A stretch of 64,000 nt of DNA from Desulfallas sp. Bu1-1 (lineage in GTDB: Bacteria; Bacillota; Desulfotomaculia; Desulfotomaculales; Desulfallaceae). The notes beneath the pieces were generated by a model, which saw nothing but the letters and a program-made list of their open reading frames with translations, was not told the origin of the DNA and searched no databases. Position numbers and translations under genes: made by a program. How positions within the stretch are numbered: the stretch's first letter is position 1; each line of letters starts with the position of its first letter. The stretch spans positions 1 through 64,000 of the forward strand of contig NZ_JADNRQ010000010.1 of NCBI RefSeq assembly GCF_015594625.1, written 5' to 3'. Shown in pieces: positions 54,062 through 63,786 of this stretch.

Positions 54062-55105
54062 TTACGGGTATAGCCCGGGCCTATCCAGCCCCGTGGTCTC
54101 GGGCAGCCCGAACATCAAATTCATATTCTGCACGGCCTGGCCGGCCGCCCCCTTGATCAGATTGTCAATGGCCGAAATGACCACGACCCGCCCGGTACGC
54201 GGGTCCACCACTGGCACGATGTCACAGTGGTTCGACCCGGTCACGGCCTTGGTCTGGGGCAATATACCGGGGGGCAGCAAACGAACGAAGAACTCGCTCC
54301 TATAGAATTCCTCGTAAACGGAACGGACCTGTTCCAGGGTCATTTCCTGCTTCAAACCGGCATACATGGTGCTTAGAATGCCCCTGTTCATGGGTGTCAG
54401 ATGCGGGGTAAAGGACACCACCACATCTTCCCCGGCAAGCTTGCTCAGTTCCTGTTCGATCTCGGGGGTGTGCCGGTGGACCCCCACGTTATAGGCGCGG
54501 AAGTTTTCATTGACTTCGCTGAAATGGGTGCCCAGGGAAAGGCCCCGGCCGGCTCCCGATACCCCCGACTTACTGTCGATAATGATACTGCCGGGATCAA
54601 TCAATCCATTGCGCAGCAGCGGCGCCAGCCCCAGGATCACACTGGTGGGATAGCAGCCGGGGTTGCCCACCAGGGAGGCCGAACGGATTTTATCCCGGTG
54701 AATTTCCGGCAGGCCGTATACTGCCTGCTCCAACAGTTTCTCCCCGGAATGTTCCACCTTATACCACTGCTCGTAAACATCCCGGCGGCCAAAGCGAAAG
54801 TCCGCACCCAGGTCGATAAACTTCTTCCCCCGCCCCAGCACCTCCCCGGCTACCGGCACGGCGTGCCCGTGGGGCAGGGCCGTGAACACCACGTCCGCTT
54901 TATCCGCGAGGGCCGGCAGGTCGAGTTCCCGGCACTCCAGCATGACGTATTTATATAAATGAGGGTATACTTCGCAAAAGGCCTTGCCACCGTAACTTTG
55001 GGTAACAAGCGCCACCAGCTCGACTTGCGGGTGCGCCGATAGAATCCGCACCAGTTCCGCGCCGGCATATCCCGTTGCGCCGATAATACCGACCTTGATT
55101 TTCAT
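54062..55105 (-). CDS. argC: N-acetyl-gamma-glutamyl-phosphate reductase
   Basis: A 347-residue protein. IKVGIIGATGYAGAELVRIL is the Rossmann nucleotide loop, the catalytic cysteine is in VGNPGCYPTSVIL near residue 148, and LGTHFSEVNENFRAYNVGVHRHTPEIEQEL carries the catalytic histidine. It reduces acetylglutamyl phosphate to the semialdehyde with NADPH. ATG 55105 follows GGAGGGGGG. It is the first gene of the arg operon, under a promoter that overlaps an ARG-box-like palindrome. Confidence 0.96.
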   Translation of the reverse strand: MKIKVGIIGATGYAGAELVRILSAHPQVELVALVTQSYGGKAFCEVYPHLYKYVMLECRELDLPALADKADVVFTALPHGHAVPVAGEVLGRGKKFIDLGADFRFGRRDVYEQWYKVEHSGEKLLEQAVYGLPEIHRDKIRSASLVGNPGCYPTSVILGLAPLLRNGLIDPGSIIIDSKSGVSGAGRGLSLGTHFSEVNENFRAYNVGVHRHTPEIEQELSKLAGEDVVVSFTPHLTPMNRGILSTMYAGLKQEMTLEQVRSVYEEFYRSEFFVRLLPPGILPQTKAVTGSNHCDIVPVVDPRTGRVVVISAIDNLIKGAAGQAVQNMNLMFGLPETTGLDRPGLYP

Positions 55106-55134
55106 CAAAAGCCCCCCTCCACAACAATAAAATA

Positions 55135-55163
55135 ATTATACGCTCCGGTGTATAAAAATACAA
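55135..55163 (-). promoter_or_regulatory. arg operon promoter with overlapping ARG-box-like operator
   Basis: TTGTAT (55163-55158) and a perfect TATAAT (55140-55135) are spaced by 17 nt. The palindrome TGTATTTTTATACA (55162-55149) covers the -35 and follows the ARG-box layout TGnATwwwwATnCA recognised by ArgR/AhrC, one change per half. Arginine-bound repressor there would block RNA polymerase. No argR gene is in the window. Confidence 0.7.
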
Positions 55164-55256
55164 CTCTTTTTCTTATCTCTTCCATGCACAAACTGCAACC
55201 GCTCTTCATAAATTACCTGTAACTGTAAAATTATTTAAGGAGGTAACGGATAAGCA

Positions 55257-55472
55257 ATGCCTAACAATAGCCAAAACTTTTTCAAACATCCCCTGATCAC
55301 TTTAATGTTGCTGCTTGCCGCCAGCACTCCCGATCCACAGGGAAGGCTGAACAATCTGGGTCAAGCGATCAACTCATTGCGCGATGCGATCAACAGTATC
55401 AACGTGGGAATGGAGACCTTTCATTCCCAGGTCGTGCCGCTGTTTCTGCGCCAGCCGGAACAAAAAAAATAA
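55257..55472 (+). CDS. Small hypothetical protein (71 aa)
   Basis: I do not recognise this family. The N-terminus has one hydrophobic stretch (HPLITLMLLLAAS). An amphipathic helix follows (LNNLGQAINSLRDAINSINVGMETFHSQV) with I/L/V spacing like a coiled coil. AAGGAGG lies 13 nt before the ATG, rather far. A strong terminator follows, which supports a real transcript. It is divergent from argC. Confidence 0.6.
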   Translation: MPNNSQNFFKHPLITLMLLLAASTPDPQGRLNNLGQAINSLRDAINSINVGMETFHSQVVPLFLRQPEQKK

Positions 55473-55482
55473 CAGTAACCAC

Positions 55483-55529
55483 AAACGGCCCGGTTGTGTT
55501 TCATTCGGCGTAGAGTCACCGGGCCGTTT
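55483..55529. terminator. Bidirectional terminator between the small gene and the trehalose cluster
   Basis: AAACGGCCCGGT (55483-55494) and ACCGGGCCGTTT (55518-55529) form a perfect 12-bp stem, with A and T tracts on the outer sides. It lies 11 nt after the plus-strand stop. Confidence 0.8.
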
Positions 55530-55706
55530 ACGCGCGGGCCGGTTGTTTTCTGCACGGCCGGCCCGCTCCCGCAACATCTTATGTAAGTATGCACCCCCGC
55601 TGTTTAAAGCCAATCATTCGCTTGAGCCTTTAACAAATTCTTTCTGTAAAGTTTGCATTTTTCCTGCATTTTTTGAATATCCGCCGAACCGGGTTATGAT
55701 ATAAAA

Positions 55707-56822
55707 TTATACGCCCGTGGTCACCGAATCCCTTAATCTCTGAGCCAGCGTAAAAGGGTCGGCGGAAACTACCGAAGCGGCGTACAGTTCCATGCCCCCG
55801 AAATCGGCGGTACGCCCCAGGGCATCGCCCCGGTCCACCACCCGGGCCAGGAGCGGAAACCCTTCCCAGTCCTCGGGGACCGGTCCCGGCGGAGGCAGGT
55901 AAACCGCCACGTTAAAGCTTGTGGTGCCGGTTTGCCGCAGGCATTCCAAAACCCGGCCCACTGCCCGGCCCAGCCGGTGGAGTCTTGCCAGTGCGGATTC
56001 ACCTGCCATAATAATCCATGTTTCCTTCTCTTTAACGGGCGTAAGGGAAGGGAAATACCACGCCTCTCCGGTTTCAACAACCAGCCCCACGGCCCGGTGC
56101 GCCACGCACAGGTCGCCGAAATAGTTGGTACCGAAGCATTCGCGGTAAGCCTGTCCCGCCCGGCGCAGTTGTTCGATTTTGGGGTAGTGCATCCCCCCGG
56201 TGACGGTAACCTGTAAATGCCCGTGCACCACCGACGAACCGGCGGGCCACAGACAGTTCCACATTAGAAAAGGATACAGGGGCTCCTTTTCTCCACCGGC
56301 ACCGGCCTGTTCCAGCACCCTTTGAAACCACCGGCCCGCCAGGGCGAAATATTCCGCCACCCGGCCGGAGTCAAACGTCAATGGATTGTGCTCATCCGGA
56401 ATAATCAGGCCATGCCAGCGGTCGTACTTGGCGACGTTGGCGGCGGTTATCGCGCCGTTGCCGGCCAGCCGGCCAAATATGTCGGCGGTGGTTTTTTCCC
56501 GGGGGCGGCAAAAGGCACAGTTCTCCCTTTGCTCCTCAATAATCTCGCCCAGGCGTTTTCCCCCGGCGCGGGACAAGGGACGCATGCCGCGCAGGTTGTT
56601 GAACAACGTGCCTTCCAGGGTAACCCGGTTGGTTATTTTCACCAGGCGCTGCTTTTCCACCGCCGCCGGGTCGCCGAATTTTTCCCCGGCCCAGTTGCGG
56701 ATTCCTTCGGGCAGCACCAGTTCACCTGTATATTCCCGGATATCAAACAAGCGGTTAAAAATAGTGCGGGGATAACCCTTCAAACCCTGCACCAGTGAAC
56801 CAATATCTGTAATCCGCGGCAA
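55707..56822 (-). CDS. GalT/HIT-superfamily nucleotidylyltransferase-like protein (DUF4922/4931-like)
   Basis: A protein of about 371 residues. It has a Cys pair NCAFCRPREKTT near residue 103, KYDRWHGLIIPDEHNPL near 140 and, in the histidine-triad position, SSVVHGHLQV near 200 (H-x-H-x-Q like galactose-1-phosphate uridylyltransferase). GTTSFNVAVYLPP follows near 300. The TTG start, with GAGGAG 9 nt ahead inside the treT 3' end, makes it the last gene of the trehalose cluster. It may transfer or release nucleotide-sugars, for instance supplying or salvaging NDP-glucose; no substrate is proven. Confidence 0.75.
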   Translation of the reverse strand: MPRITDIGSLVQGLKGYPRTIFNRLFDIREYTGELVLPEGIRNWAGEKFGDPAAVEKQRLVKITNRVTLEGTLFNNLRGMRPLSRAGGKRLGEIIEEQRENCAFCRPREKTTADIFGRLAGNGAITAANVAKYDRWHGLIIPDEHNPLTFDSGRVAEYFALAGRWFQRVLEQAGAGGEKEPLYPFLMWNCLWPAGSSVVHGHLQVTVTGGMHYPKIEQLRRAGQAYRECFGTNYFGDLCVAHRAVGLVVETGEAWYFPSLTPVKEKETWIIMAGESALARLHRLGRAVGRVLECLRQTGTTSFNVAVYLPPPGPVPEDWEGFPLLARVVDRGDALGRTADFGGMELYAASVVSADPFTLAQRLRDSVTTGV

Positions 56823-56824
56823 GT

Positions 56825-58027
56825 TTATTTGCTCCTCTCCGCCAGCAGCAACTCCAGCCAACGCTTGAGGTAAACCGGCAGAATAAAATTGCGCCGCACG
56901 TGCTCCCGGCCGGCCCGGCCCAGCCCGGCAGCCCAATCCGGGTTTTGCAGCAACCGGATCACCGCTTCGGCCACCGCCCGGTCGCCCTCCGCAGCCAGGC
57001 CGGTTTGGCCGCTCAGCACCTGGGTGCGAATACCGCCCACCGGAGTAGCCACCACGGGACGCCCCTTCCACAACCCCTCGGTCACGGTTAAACCAAACCC
57101 CTCCCGCACCGATTTTTGCACGATTACGGCCGCGGACCGCTGCAGCACGTTAATTTCCAGGTCGGCGGTCGGGGGCAACTCCAAAACAAATATATCGGGG
57201 TCATTGTTTGCTTCCCGCCGCACCTCGGCCAGCACCCGGGCACCCTCGGGGTCGTCGCCGGCACCCCCGCCGGCCAGCACCAACCGGCAGGGTACTTTTT
57301 CCCGGACCATGCGGAAGGACCTGATCACGCCCAGGGGATCCTTCAGCCGGTCAAAACGGGAAACCTGCACCACCAGGGGCAGGTCGCCGGGCACCCCCAA
57401 CCGCTCCAGCACGCTCCGGCGCTCGTCCTCGGGCACCTCCCTGTTTTTTTCACTCAGGGGATCGATGGCCGGGGGCATTACATAAACCCGGTTGCCCAGG
57501 TCTTTAACGTATTCGTTTAAATGATAAACCACCCCGTCGCAACGGGCGGCGTAGACGCGTAAAAACTCCCAAACCCGCCGGTCCACATCCACCGGGTCGA
57601 TATGGCAGTACCAGATCCACCGGCCGGGATGCCCTTCCCTGATTTCAGCCAGGCCCAGGGGCTGCTGGTCGTGCAGAACAACAAAATCGGCCCCGTCGTC
57701 CACCAGGTGATGGTTTTGCCGGGATACTTCCCTGTAGGTCTCAAACATTTTTTCATGCAACTGCACGGGCAGCCCGTGAAAGGCATTGTGGAACGTCTTG
57801 GTCACCATAAAAAAATCTTCCGTGCCCTGCAACACGTCCCAGCGGGGGTCAAGCCCCACGTCCATCATCAGGGGCACCAATCTTTTCAGGATCTCGGCCA
57901 CCCCGCCACCCACCGCCGCAGAATTAATGTGCTGAATTCCGACCCCGCGCAGGGATCGACCCAACCGGCGAATGTTCTCGATCTGCTCACGCCCGGTGAT
58001 GGGGGCGTAATCATTTAATCCGGCCAA
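56825..58027 (-). CDS. treT: Trehalose synthase, glycosyltransferring (TreT, GT4)
   Basis: A 400-residue GT4 glycosyltransferase. HINSAAVGGGVAEILKRLVPLM near residue 33 and HDQQPLGL near 118 belong to the TreT family. VVQVSRFDRLKDPLGVIRSF near 220 and QKSVREGFGLTVTEGLWKGRPVVATPVGGI near 305-335 (EX7E donor site) are also present. TreT joins NDP-glucose and glucose directly to trehalose, and the reaction is reversible. TTG at 58027 has AGGAG about 10 nt ahead. It lies next to otsB and otsA, so two routes to trehalose are encoded in one operon. Confidence 0.9.
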   Translation of the reverse strand: MAGLNDYAPITGREQIENIRRLGRSLRGVGIQHINSAAVGGGVAEILKRLVPLMMDVGLDPRWDVLQGTEDFFMVTKTFHNAFHGLPVQLHEKMFETYREVSRQNHHLVDDGADFVVLHDQQPLGLAEIREGHPGRWIWYCHIDPVDVDRRVWEFLRVYAARCDGVVYHLNEYVKDLGNRVYVMPPAIDPLSEKNREVPEDERRSVLERLGVPGDLPLVVQVSRFDRLKDPLGVIRSFRMVREKVPCRLVLAGGGAGDDPEGARVLAEVRREANNDPDIFVLELPPTADLEINVLQRSAAVIVQKSVREGFGLTVTEGLWKGRPVVATPVGGIRTQVLSGQTGLAAEGDRAVAEAVIRLLQNPDWAAGLGRAGREHVRRNFILPVYLKRWLELLLAERSK

Positions 58028-58068
58028 ACTGCTATTCTCCTCCCTGACCTTGGTGTATTACTTGGCGA

Positions 58069-58902
58069 TCAGTGCGACTTGTTGCGATTGGCGCCCGGCA
58101 CCACTGTTGCGATTTCGGATAAGAGGCACCGGACAAACACCCGCACTTCCCCGGGATTGCGCAGGCGGTAGCGGGCCATGGATGCCCGGGGCTCCTGAGC
58201 CACCAGCACGGTAATCCCCCTGCCCGCCAGGGCGGCAAAGGCATGTTCGTCGGTAATATCGTCACCCAAATACACCGGCAACGCGTCCGGAAACTCGTCC
58301 CAAAGGCGCAACACCGCATTGCCTTTGTGCACGCTCCGGGGACATATTTCCAGCACCTTTTTCCCGGACAGAAAAGTTAAACCGTACGTACGGGCCAGGC
58401 CGCGCGCCGCCTCCCGGAAGGCTTTCAACACCGCCGGCGTTTCGCCCGGATCGGCCAACCGGTAATGCAGGGCCAGGGAATACTTTTTTTCTTCCAGCCA
58501 AAACCCCGGCCTGCCCGCCAGCACGGGGCGCAGCGCCGCCGCCAGCTCCGCCGGCGCCGGAGTGGCTTCGGGCGCCAGGGACAGCACCCCGGCGGCGCCC
58601 GGAATCTGCAATTCCGCGCCGTGACCGCCGGCCAGGTACAAACCGGGCACTGGAAACATTCCGGCCAGGCCGGCCAGGTCCCGGCCGCTGACAAGCGCCA
58701 CCCGTATTTCCGGCGTCGTCGCCAGAGCGCCCACCAACCGGACCAGTTGCGGATCCGGCCGGGCTTCCCCGGGCGTGGGAGCTATGGGCACCAGGGTGCC
58801 GTCGTAATCAAAAAACAGAAAAATTCGCTTCATTCCACCCAGCATTGCGGCCAGCGCCCGGGGAGCCACCAGGGAAGGCTGCTTGGTGCGGGTTTTAACC
58901 AT
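58069..58902 (-). CDS. otsB: Trehalose-6-phosphate phosphatase
   Basis: A protein of about 277 residues of the HAD superfamily. Motif I is FLFFDYDGTLVPIAP near residue 30, motif II VALVSGRDLAGL near 70, and motif IV YLGDDITDEHAFAAL near 205. It removes phosphate from trehalose-6-phosphate. ATG at 58902 lies within the last codons of otsA (8-nt overlap). The N-terminal 20 residues are basic and precede the catalytic domain. Confidence 0.92.
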   Translation of the reverse strand: MVKTRTKQPSLVAPRALAAMLGGMKRIFLFFDYDGTLVPIAPTPGEARPDPQLVRLVGALATTPEIRVALVSGRDLAGLAGMFPVPGLYLAGGHGAELQIPGAAGVLSLAPEATPAPAELAAALRPVLAGRPGFWLEEKKYSLALHYRLADPGETPAVLKAFREAARGLARTYGLTFLSGKKVLEICPRSVHKGNAVLRLWDEFPDALPVYLGDDITDEHAFAALAGRGITVLVAQEPRASMARYRLRNPGEVRVFVRCLLSEIATVVPGANRNKSH

Positions 58903-60418
58903 CCGGCTGTTGCTTGGCAATGAAACCACCCGCTGCAATCCGGGTGCCGGCGGAAGTTTTGGCGGGCGGCGTGCCCGCGTCACCCCGGGCCAGGCCGGCC
59001 AAAACACCACGCCACCACCACTGGAGATCATATTGCCGCACGGATCGCTGTAACAGGATCATTCTGGCTTTTTGTTCCTTCTCCGGCATGTCCACGGCTT
59101 TTTTTATCTTTTCAGCCAGTTCAAACCGGTCATAAGGGTTAACCAAAATACAGCCCTTCAATTGTTCGGCCGCCCCGGCAAAGGGGCTCAGCACAAGCGC
59201 CCCGTCGCCGCCGGTGCGGCAGGCCACGTATTCCTTGGCCACCAGGTTTAGACCATCCCGCAACGGAGTGACCAGCATTACATCAGCGGCGCAATAATGC
59301 GCCACCAGGTCCGCCGGGTCCAGGGCGCTGAACTTGTACCGCACCGGCACTTGCCAGCCGGAGGAAAACTTTCCGTTGATGTTGCCCACCATTTCCTCCA
59401 CTTTGCTGCGCAGGCCGGCATAACTCCGCACTTCGGTGCGGCTGGGCACGGCCACCTGCAAAAAGGCAACCTTGTTCCGGTATTCCGGGTAGCGGCTGAA
59501 AAACTCCCCTATACCACGTAATTTCTCAATAATTCCCTTGGTATAGTCCAGCCGCTCCACGCTGAGCACCAGCCGCCGGGCGCCCACCTCCCGCCTGATT
59601 TGTCCGGCCCTTCGCCTGGTTTGTTCCGCCCGGGCCAGTTCCTCAAATTTCGTATAATCGATACCGATGGGCAGGGCGCGGACCAGAATGTTCCTGTTTT
59701 GCCACCTGATCAGCCCCCTGGCGTAATCCACTTCCGCCTTGAGCAGCCTTTCCACCACCCTGAGGAAATTTTCCACGTAGCCGGGCAGGTGAAAGGCAAG
59801 CAGGTCACATCCCAGCAGCCCTTGCAAAATATCCCCGCCCCAGGGCAGCGCGCTGTATATTTCCCGGGGGGGAAAGGGAATGTGCAGGAAAAAGGCGATT
59901 TTCCCACCATAACCCTTGTTTTTGAGCATACCGGGAACAAGGGTCAAGTGGTAATCGTGCACCCACACCAATGCATCTTCCGCAGCTTCCATTAACGCGG
60001 ATTCGGTAAAGATCCGGTTGACCCGCACATAGCTCTGCCAGTTATGATGGTCAAAAACAGCCTTTTCGATAAAACAATGAAACAACGGCCACAGGCAATC
60101 GTTGGCAAAACCGTGGTAATACTGTTCGTATTCCTCCCGGCTAAGGATTACTTCCCGTAATGCGTAGGTGGCCTGTTCCAGGGGTACGGGCAAACGCTTT
60201 CCCACCCGGGATTGTTCCGCGATCCGCCCTCCCCAGCCGATCCAAGTGCCGCCACAGGCGGTCATAACCGGTTCCAGGGCGGAAACCAGCCCGCTTACCG
60301 CCCGGGTGGCCGTTATTTCCCCGTCCCCGCCCTGTAAAACATAGGGGGCGCGGTTGGATAGCACAACCAAATTTTTCAACCCGGCTTGGCGCACCTGAAA
60401 CTCCAACAACTTACGCAT
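58895..60418 (-). CDS. otsA: Trehalose-6-phosphate synthase (GT20)
   Basis: A protein of about 507 residues. [14 protein letters not shown] and [12 protein letters not shown] open it, and [15 protein letters not shown] near 148 holds the catalytic histidine. [37 protein letters not shown] and [19 protein letters not shown] complete the family signature. It makes trehalose-6-phosphate from NDP-glucose and glucose-6-phosphate. GGAGGTGG 5 nt before ATG 60418 supports the start. It is coupled to otsB and follows the debranching-type enzyme by 15 nt. Confidence 0.95.
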   Translation of the reverse strand: MRKLLEFQVRQAGLKNLVVLSNRAPYVLQGGDGEITATRAVSGLVSALEPVMTACGGTWIGWGGRIAEQSRVGKRLPVPLEQATYALREVILSREEYEQYYHGFANDCLWPLFHCFIEKAVFDHHNWQSYVRVNRIFTESALMEAAEDALVWVHDYHLTLVPGMLKNKGYGGKIAFFLHIPFPPREIYSALPWGGDILQGLLGCDLLAFHLPGYVENFLRVVERLLKAEVDYARGLIRWQNRNILVRALPIGIDYTKFEELARAEQTRRRAGQIRREVGARRLVLSVERLDYTKGIIEKLRGIGEFFSRYPEYRNKVAFLQVAVPSRTEVRSYAGLRSKVEEMVGNINGKFSSGWQVPVRYKFSALDPADLVAHYCAADVMLVTPLRDGLNLVAKEYVACRTGGDGALVLSPFAGAAEQLKGCILVNPYDRFELAEKIKKAVDMPEKEQKARMILLQRSVRQYDLQWWWRGVLAGLARGDAGTPPAKTSAGTRIAAGGFIAKQQPDG

Positions 60419-60433
60419 TGTATCCACCTCCGG

Positions 60434-62617
60434 TCAGGGTTCCATAATCACCCTCACATTGCCTTCACGCCGCAAAACGCTGCAGTAGGTCCTGCCCTCC
60501 TTACGGGCAAACTCCAAATCCACCACACCGCCGCCCGCGCGCAGGTTGTAAAGAACCACATTGTTCAACCAGCCGGGCAGCACCGGGCGCCCGACACGCA
60601 GGTTCCGCCCGCGGCATTCGATGCCCAACAGGGCCTGCAGCAGCAGGAAGATGCTGCCAACGGCCCAGGCCTGGGGATCGCAGGCCGTGGGAAAGCGAAC
60701 CGGTCCCGCCGCCCCCCGCCGGGTAAACCCGCAGAATAGTTCGGGCAACCGGTTATACGGGAAAAATGCCGCGGCCCGGTACAGGCCGTCGGCCAGCCTG
60801 CCCATTTCCTCAAACCGGCCGTAACGGCGCAACCCCCGGGCAATAATGACGTTGTCATGGGGCCACACCGAACCATTGTGATAACTCATGGGGTTATAGG
60901 GGTATTCCTGGGCGCTCATGGTGCGGATACCCCAGCCGGAATACATATCCTCCGCAAAAAGCCTGCGGACCACCAGCGCCGCCTTGTCTTCCGGCAAAAT
61001 CCCGGTAAACAGGCAGTGGCCGGGGTTGGAAACAGTGCAGCATACCTGTTGTTTTTTTCCGTCCAGGGCAAAGGCCAGATATTGCTCCCCGGGCAGCCAA
61101 AAATGCCGGATAAATTTTTGCTGTAACACCTCCGCCCGGCCTTCCAGGTCCCGGGCCCGGTCCCGGTTGCCCAAAGCACGGAGCAGCCCGGCGGCCCGCC
61201 GCAGGGCCAGGTAATAATAAGCCTGCACTTCCACCAGGGCGATGGGACCCTCGGGAATAACGCCCCGCCGGTCAACCACCCCATCCCAGGAATCCTTCCA
61301 GCCCTGGTTAACCAGGCCCCGCTCGGATTCCTTGATATATTCTATAAACCCGTCGCCATCCAGATCCCCATACCGGCTGCACCATCTTAGCGCCATATTA
61401 AGAGCGGGCGCCAATTCCGTTGCAAAATCCAAGTCGCCGGTCCAGTAATAGTATTCCGAAAGCAGAATAATAAACCAGAGAGTGGAATCCACCGATCCAA
61501 AATAAGGCGTATGGGGCACTTCCCCGGCGGAAGCCATTTCGCCGAACCGGATTTCATGGAGAATCTTGCCCGGCCTTTCCTCCCGCCAGGCGTCCACTCC
61601 CTTGCCCTGCAGCGCGGCCAGGAATCTCAGCGTATTGCGGGCAATATCGGAATTGAGCAACAAAGTCTGCCAGGAGGTGATCAAGGCGTCCCGCCCGAAA
61701 GGAGCCCCGTACCAGGGAATGCCCGCCTCGACAATGGAACCCAACCCCGGGTAATGCGTGGTCAGGGCACGTAAATCCGTAATGTAGCATCTGATCATTT
61801 CATTGAATATTTCGTTGTCGGTAACGAAACTGGTGCATCTCTGCTGCCAGTGGCTGTATTCCTCGATCAGTTCACGAGCGGAGCGGTGAAATAGTTCTTT
61901 GAGATCGGAAACATCTACGTTACCACCCCCGCCACCTTCCAGCACCCGGGGAGATACCCGCATGAACAGGTATTGTTTTTCCCGCGGCGGCAGGAGGAAA
62001 GAAAAAGTCACTTCCGCGCGCATCCCGTTGATTACAACCCGGTCCGGAGACCGGGAAAACAGAATCTCGGTCAGGCGCCTTTTACCGTCCAACCCGTCGT
62101 AGAAGAAACAGATCCCGCCGGAAACAAGTTGCGGGGCCAGCAAGTCACCCCGGCGCGGTCTTTTGAGCCCCCGGATCTCGAAAACATCCAAATAATCGGC
62201 ACCCAACACCAGCTTAAGCCGCAGCCGGGCGTGGAAATTGTTGAAATTGATCAGCCGGAAGCGCTGCAGGAACGAATCCCGGAGCACCCGGGAAATGCGC
62301 AGGTGCACGGTTTGCAGCGGCAGCACCCGCTCTTCTCCGGCGGATATTTCGTGGTTGGTCAGTTCAATTTGCGCGTAATGGCTGTCCCGGGTAACCCCTG
62401 AAAGCAGCACCGGCCTGGTATTTTCCAGCCATATTTCATGGCAACTCAAAAACCGGGTGTCCTGGTAATATAATCCCAGCTCACCGGGGTTTTCCGCGGG
62501 TATCTCGCCGGAGGGCAGCGACGTTAAAAACATGCGTCCCTCTTTGAGCACTTCGGTTACGTTTTTGATGTCCTCCGGGGTGATGCCCCATTCTTCCTGT
62601 TTTACCACAGTACTCAT
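60434..62617 (-). CDS. Amylo-alpha-1,6-glucosidase/GH63-15-like glycoside hydrolase
   Basis: A 727-residue protein. The N-terminal beta domain (residues ~25-250; TSLPSGEIPAENPGELGLYYQDTRFLSCHEI) is the glycogen-debranching N-terminal type (GDE_N_bis). An (alpha/alpha)6 barrel follows (~280-700) with GIPWYGAPFGRDALITSWQTLL, GWKDSWDGVVDRRG (likely catalytic acid region) and YHNGSVWPHDN. Such proteins trim alpha-1,6 branches or act on glucosylglycerate-like compounds. In a trehalose/GT4 cluster it may supply glucose from glucan. The exact substrate is not determined. Confidence 0.85.
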   Translation of the reverse strand: MSTVVKQEEWGITPEDIKNVTEVLKEGRMFLTSLPSGEIPAENPGELGLYYQDTRFLSCHEIWLENTRPVLLSGVTRDSHYAQIELTNHEISAGEERVLPLQTVHLRISRVLRDSFLQRFRLINFNNFHARLRLKLVLGADYLDVFEIRGLKRPRRGDLLAPQLVSGGICFFYDGLDGKRRLTEILFSRSPDRVVINGMRAEVTFSFLLPPREKQYLFMRVSPRVLEGGGGGNVDVSDLKELFHRSARELIEEYSHWQQRCTSFVTDNEIFNEMIRCYITDLRALTTHYPGLGSIVEAGIPWYGAPFGRDALITSWQTLLLNSDIARNTLRFLAALQGKGVDAWREERPGKILHEIRFGEMASAGEVPHTPYFGSVDSTLWFIILLSEYYYWTGDLDFATELAPALNMALRWCSRYGDLDGDGFIEYIKESERGLVNQGWKDSWDGVVDRRGVIPEGPIALVEVQAYYYLALRRAAGLLRALGNRDRARDLEGRAEVLQQKFIRHFWLPGEQYLAFALDGKKQQVCCTVSNPGHCLFTGILPEDKAALVVRRLFAEDMYSGWGIRTMSAQEYPYNPMSYHNGSVWPHDNVIIARGLRRYGRFEEMGRLADGLYRAAAFFPYNRLPELFCGFTRRGAAGPVRFPTACDPQAWAVGSIFLLLQALLGIECRGRNLRVGRPVLPGWLNNVVLYNLRAGGGVVDLEFARKEGRTYCSVLRREGNVRVIMEP

Positions 62618-62628
62618 GGTTCAACCTT

Positions 62629-63786
62629 TCACAATTTGGTTCCGCCAACTTCCCGGTAAAACGCCAGCGTGGCTTCCACCATGGTTTCCTGGTCGAAACG
62701 GTTCTCCACAACGGCCCGGCCCAAGCGCCCCATTTTTGCGACCAGCCCGGGGTCGCCCAGCAGTTGCAGGCATCGCCTGGCCAGTTGCAGGTGATCATGC
62801 ATTTCCACAATAAAACCATTGACTCCGTCCGTAATTATTTCAGGCATGCCGCCGGCCCGGCTGACCACGATGGGCTTGCCGCTGGCGTTCGCCTCCAACA
62901 AAGCCAACCCGAACGGTTCCTCAAAACAGGAGGGATAAATGCAAAACTCGGCGTCCCGGTAAACACCAGGCATTTGATCCCAGGGAATAAACTCGATATG
63001 TACATTATAGTGCAGGTTATACTCCTTTATACGACAGGCAATCTCTTCCATGTAGCTTTCTCTTAAATGCAGCCAGTCCACCATATGGCCTGTACCGGCC
63101 ATAACCAGCAACACGGCGGGGAAATCAGCCTTAATTATTTTCAACGCCTCAATAGCAACATGCGTACCCTTGTCGTAACACATCCGGGCCGGGTGAAAAA
63201 TCACCCTCCGGCCCGCAAACCTCCCCCGCCCCGGCCCGGGCTTGAACTGCGCGGTGTCTATGCCGTGGTGGATGACCCTGATCCGGTCCGGGTTGTAACC
63301 CATGCCGGCCAATTCTTTTTTGATGTAATGGCTGACGGCGATTACTCCGTCCCATTGGCCGGCCAGTTCGCTCATCCGGCGGCCCAGCTCGTCATGCCAG
63401 ACATTATGCGCCGTAAGCACCATGGGAAGGCCGGTTTGGGCCTTTATCTCCACCAGCGCTTCCGCATGAACCGGGCTAAAGTAGTGAAAGTTATGGGCAT
63501 GTACAATGTCAGGCCGGGCTTCCCGGATAAAAGCCGTCAACCTTTCCCTTATGGCCGGGGCGCAGGCCGCCAGTCGATCCCCGGACAGTTCATTTAAATC
63601 CATCAGCGGAGTACGGTACACCCTGACGCCCCTGTAGTCCTCACTACCCGGGCGGCCTTGCGCCGGGCAAGTTAATATGTGGACCTCCAAACCCCGTTTC
63701 ACCAGGCTTGGCCCAAGTATGGCCAGGTGAGTTTCCACCCCTCCGATCATGGGCGGGAAGGCCCAGTGCAGCATGGCGACACGCAT
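62629..63786 (-). CDS. Glycosyltransferase family 4 protein
   Basis: A 385-residue GT-B enzyme. HWAFPPMIGGVETHLAILGPSLVKRG opens the N-terminal domain, VHAHNFHYFSPVHAEAL follows near 95, and RVIFHPARMCYDKGTHVAIEAL near 200. The donor site EX7E is in PSCFEEPFGLALLEANASGKPIVVSRAGGMPE near 285-315. It is the first gene of the cluster, with GGGGGG ahead of the ATG. Its sugar and acceptor are unknown; a glucan or compatible-solute role fits the neighbours. Confidence 0.88.
   Translation of the reverse strand: MRVAMLHWAFPPMIGGVETHLAILGPSLVKRGLEVHILTCPAQGRPGSEDYRGVRVYRTPLMDLNELSGDRLAACAPAIRERLTAFIREARPDIVHAHNFHYFSPVHAEALVEIKAQTGLPMVLTAHNVWHDELGRRMSELAGQWDGVIAVSHYIKKELAGMGYNPDRIRVIHHGIDTAQFKPGPGRGRFAGRRVIFHPARMCYDKGTHVAIEALKIIKADFPAVLLVMAGTGHMVDWLHLRESYMEEIACRIKEYNLHYNVHIEFIPWDQMPGVYRDAEFCIYPSCFEEPFGLALLEANASGKPIVVSRAGGMPEIITDGVNGFIVEMHDHLQLARRCLQLLGDPGLVAKMGRLGRAVVENRFDQETMVEATLAFYREVGGTKL

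Noticed and set aside
55707-57071. 454-codon GalT-like frame with a long N-terminus
   Set aside because: The first 83 codons are treT read in another frame; a TTG with a good ribosome site right after the treT stop is preferred.
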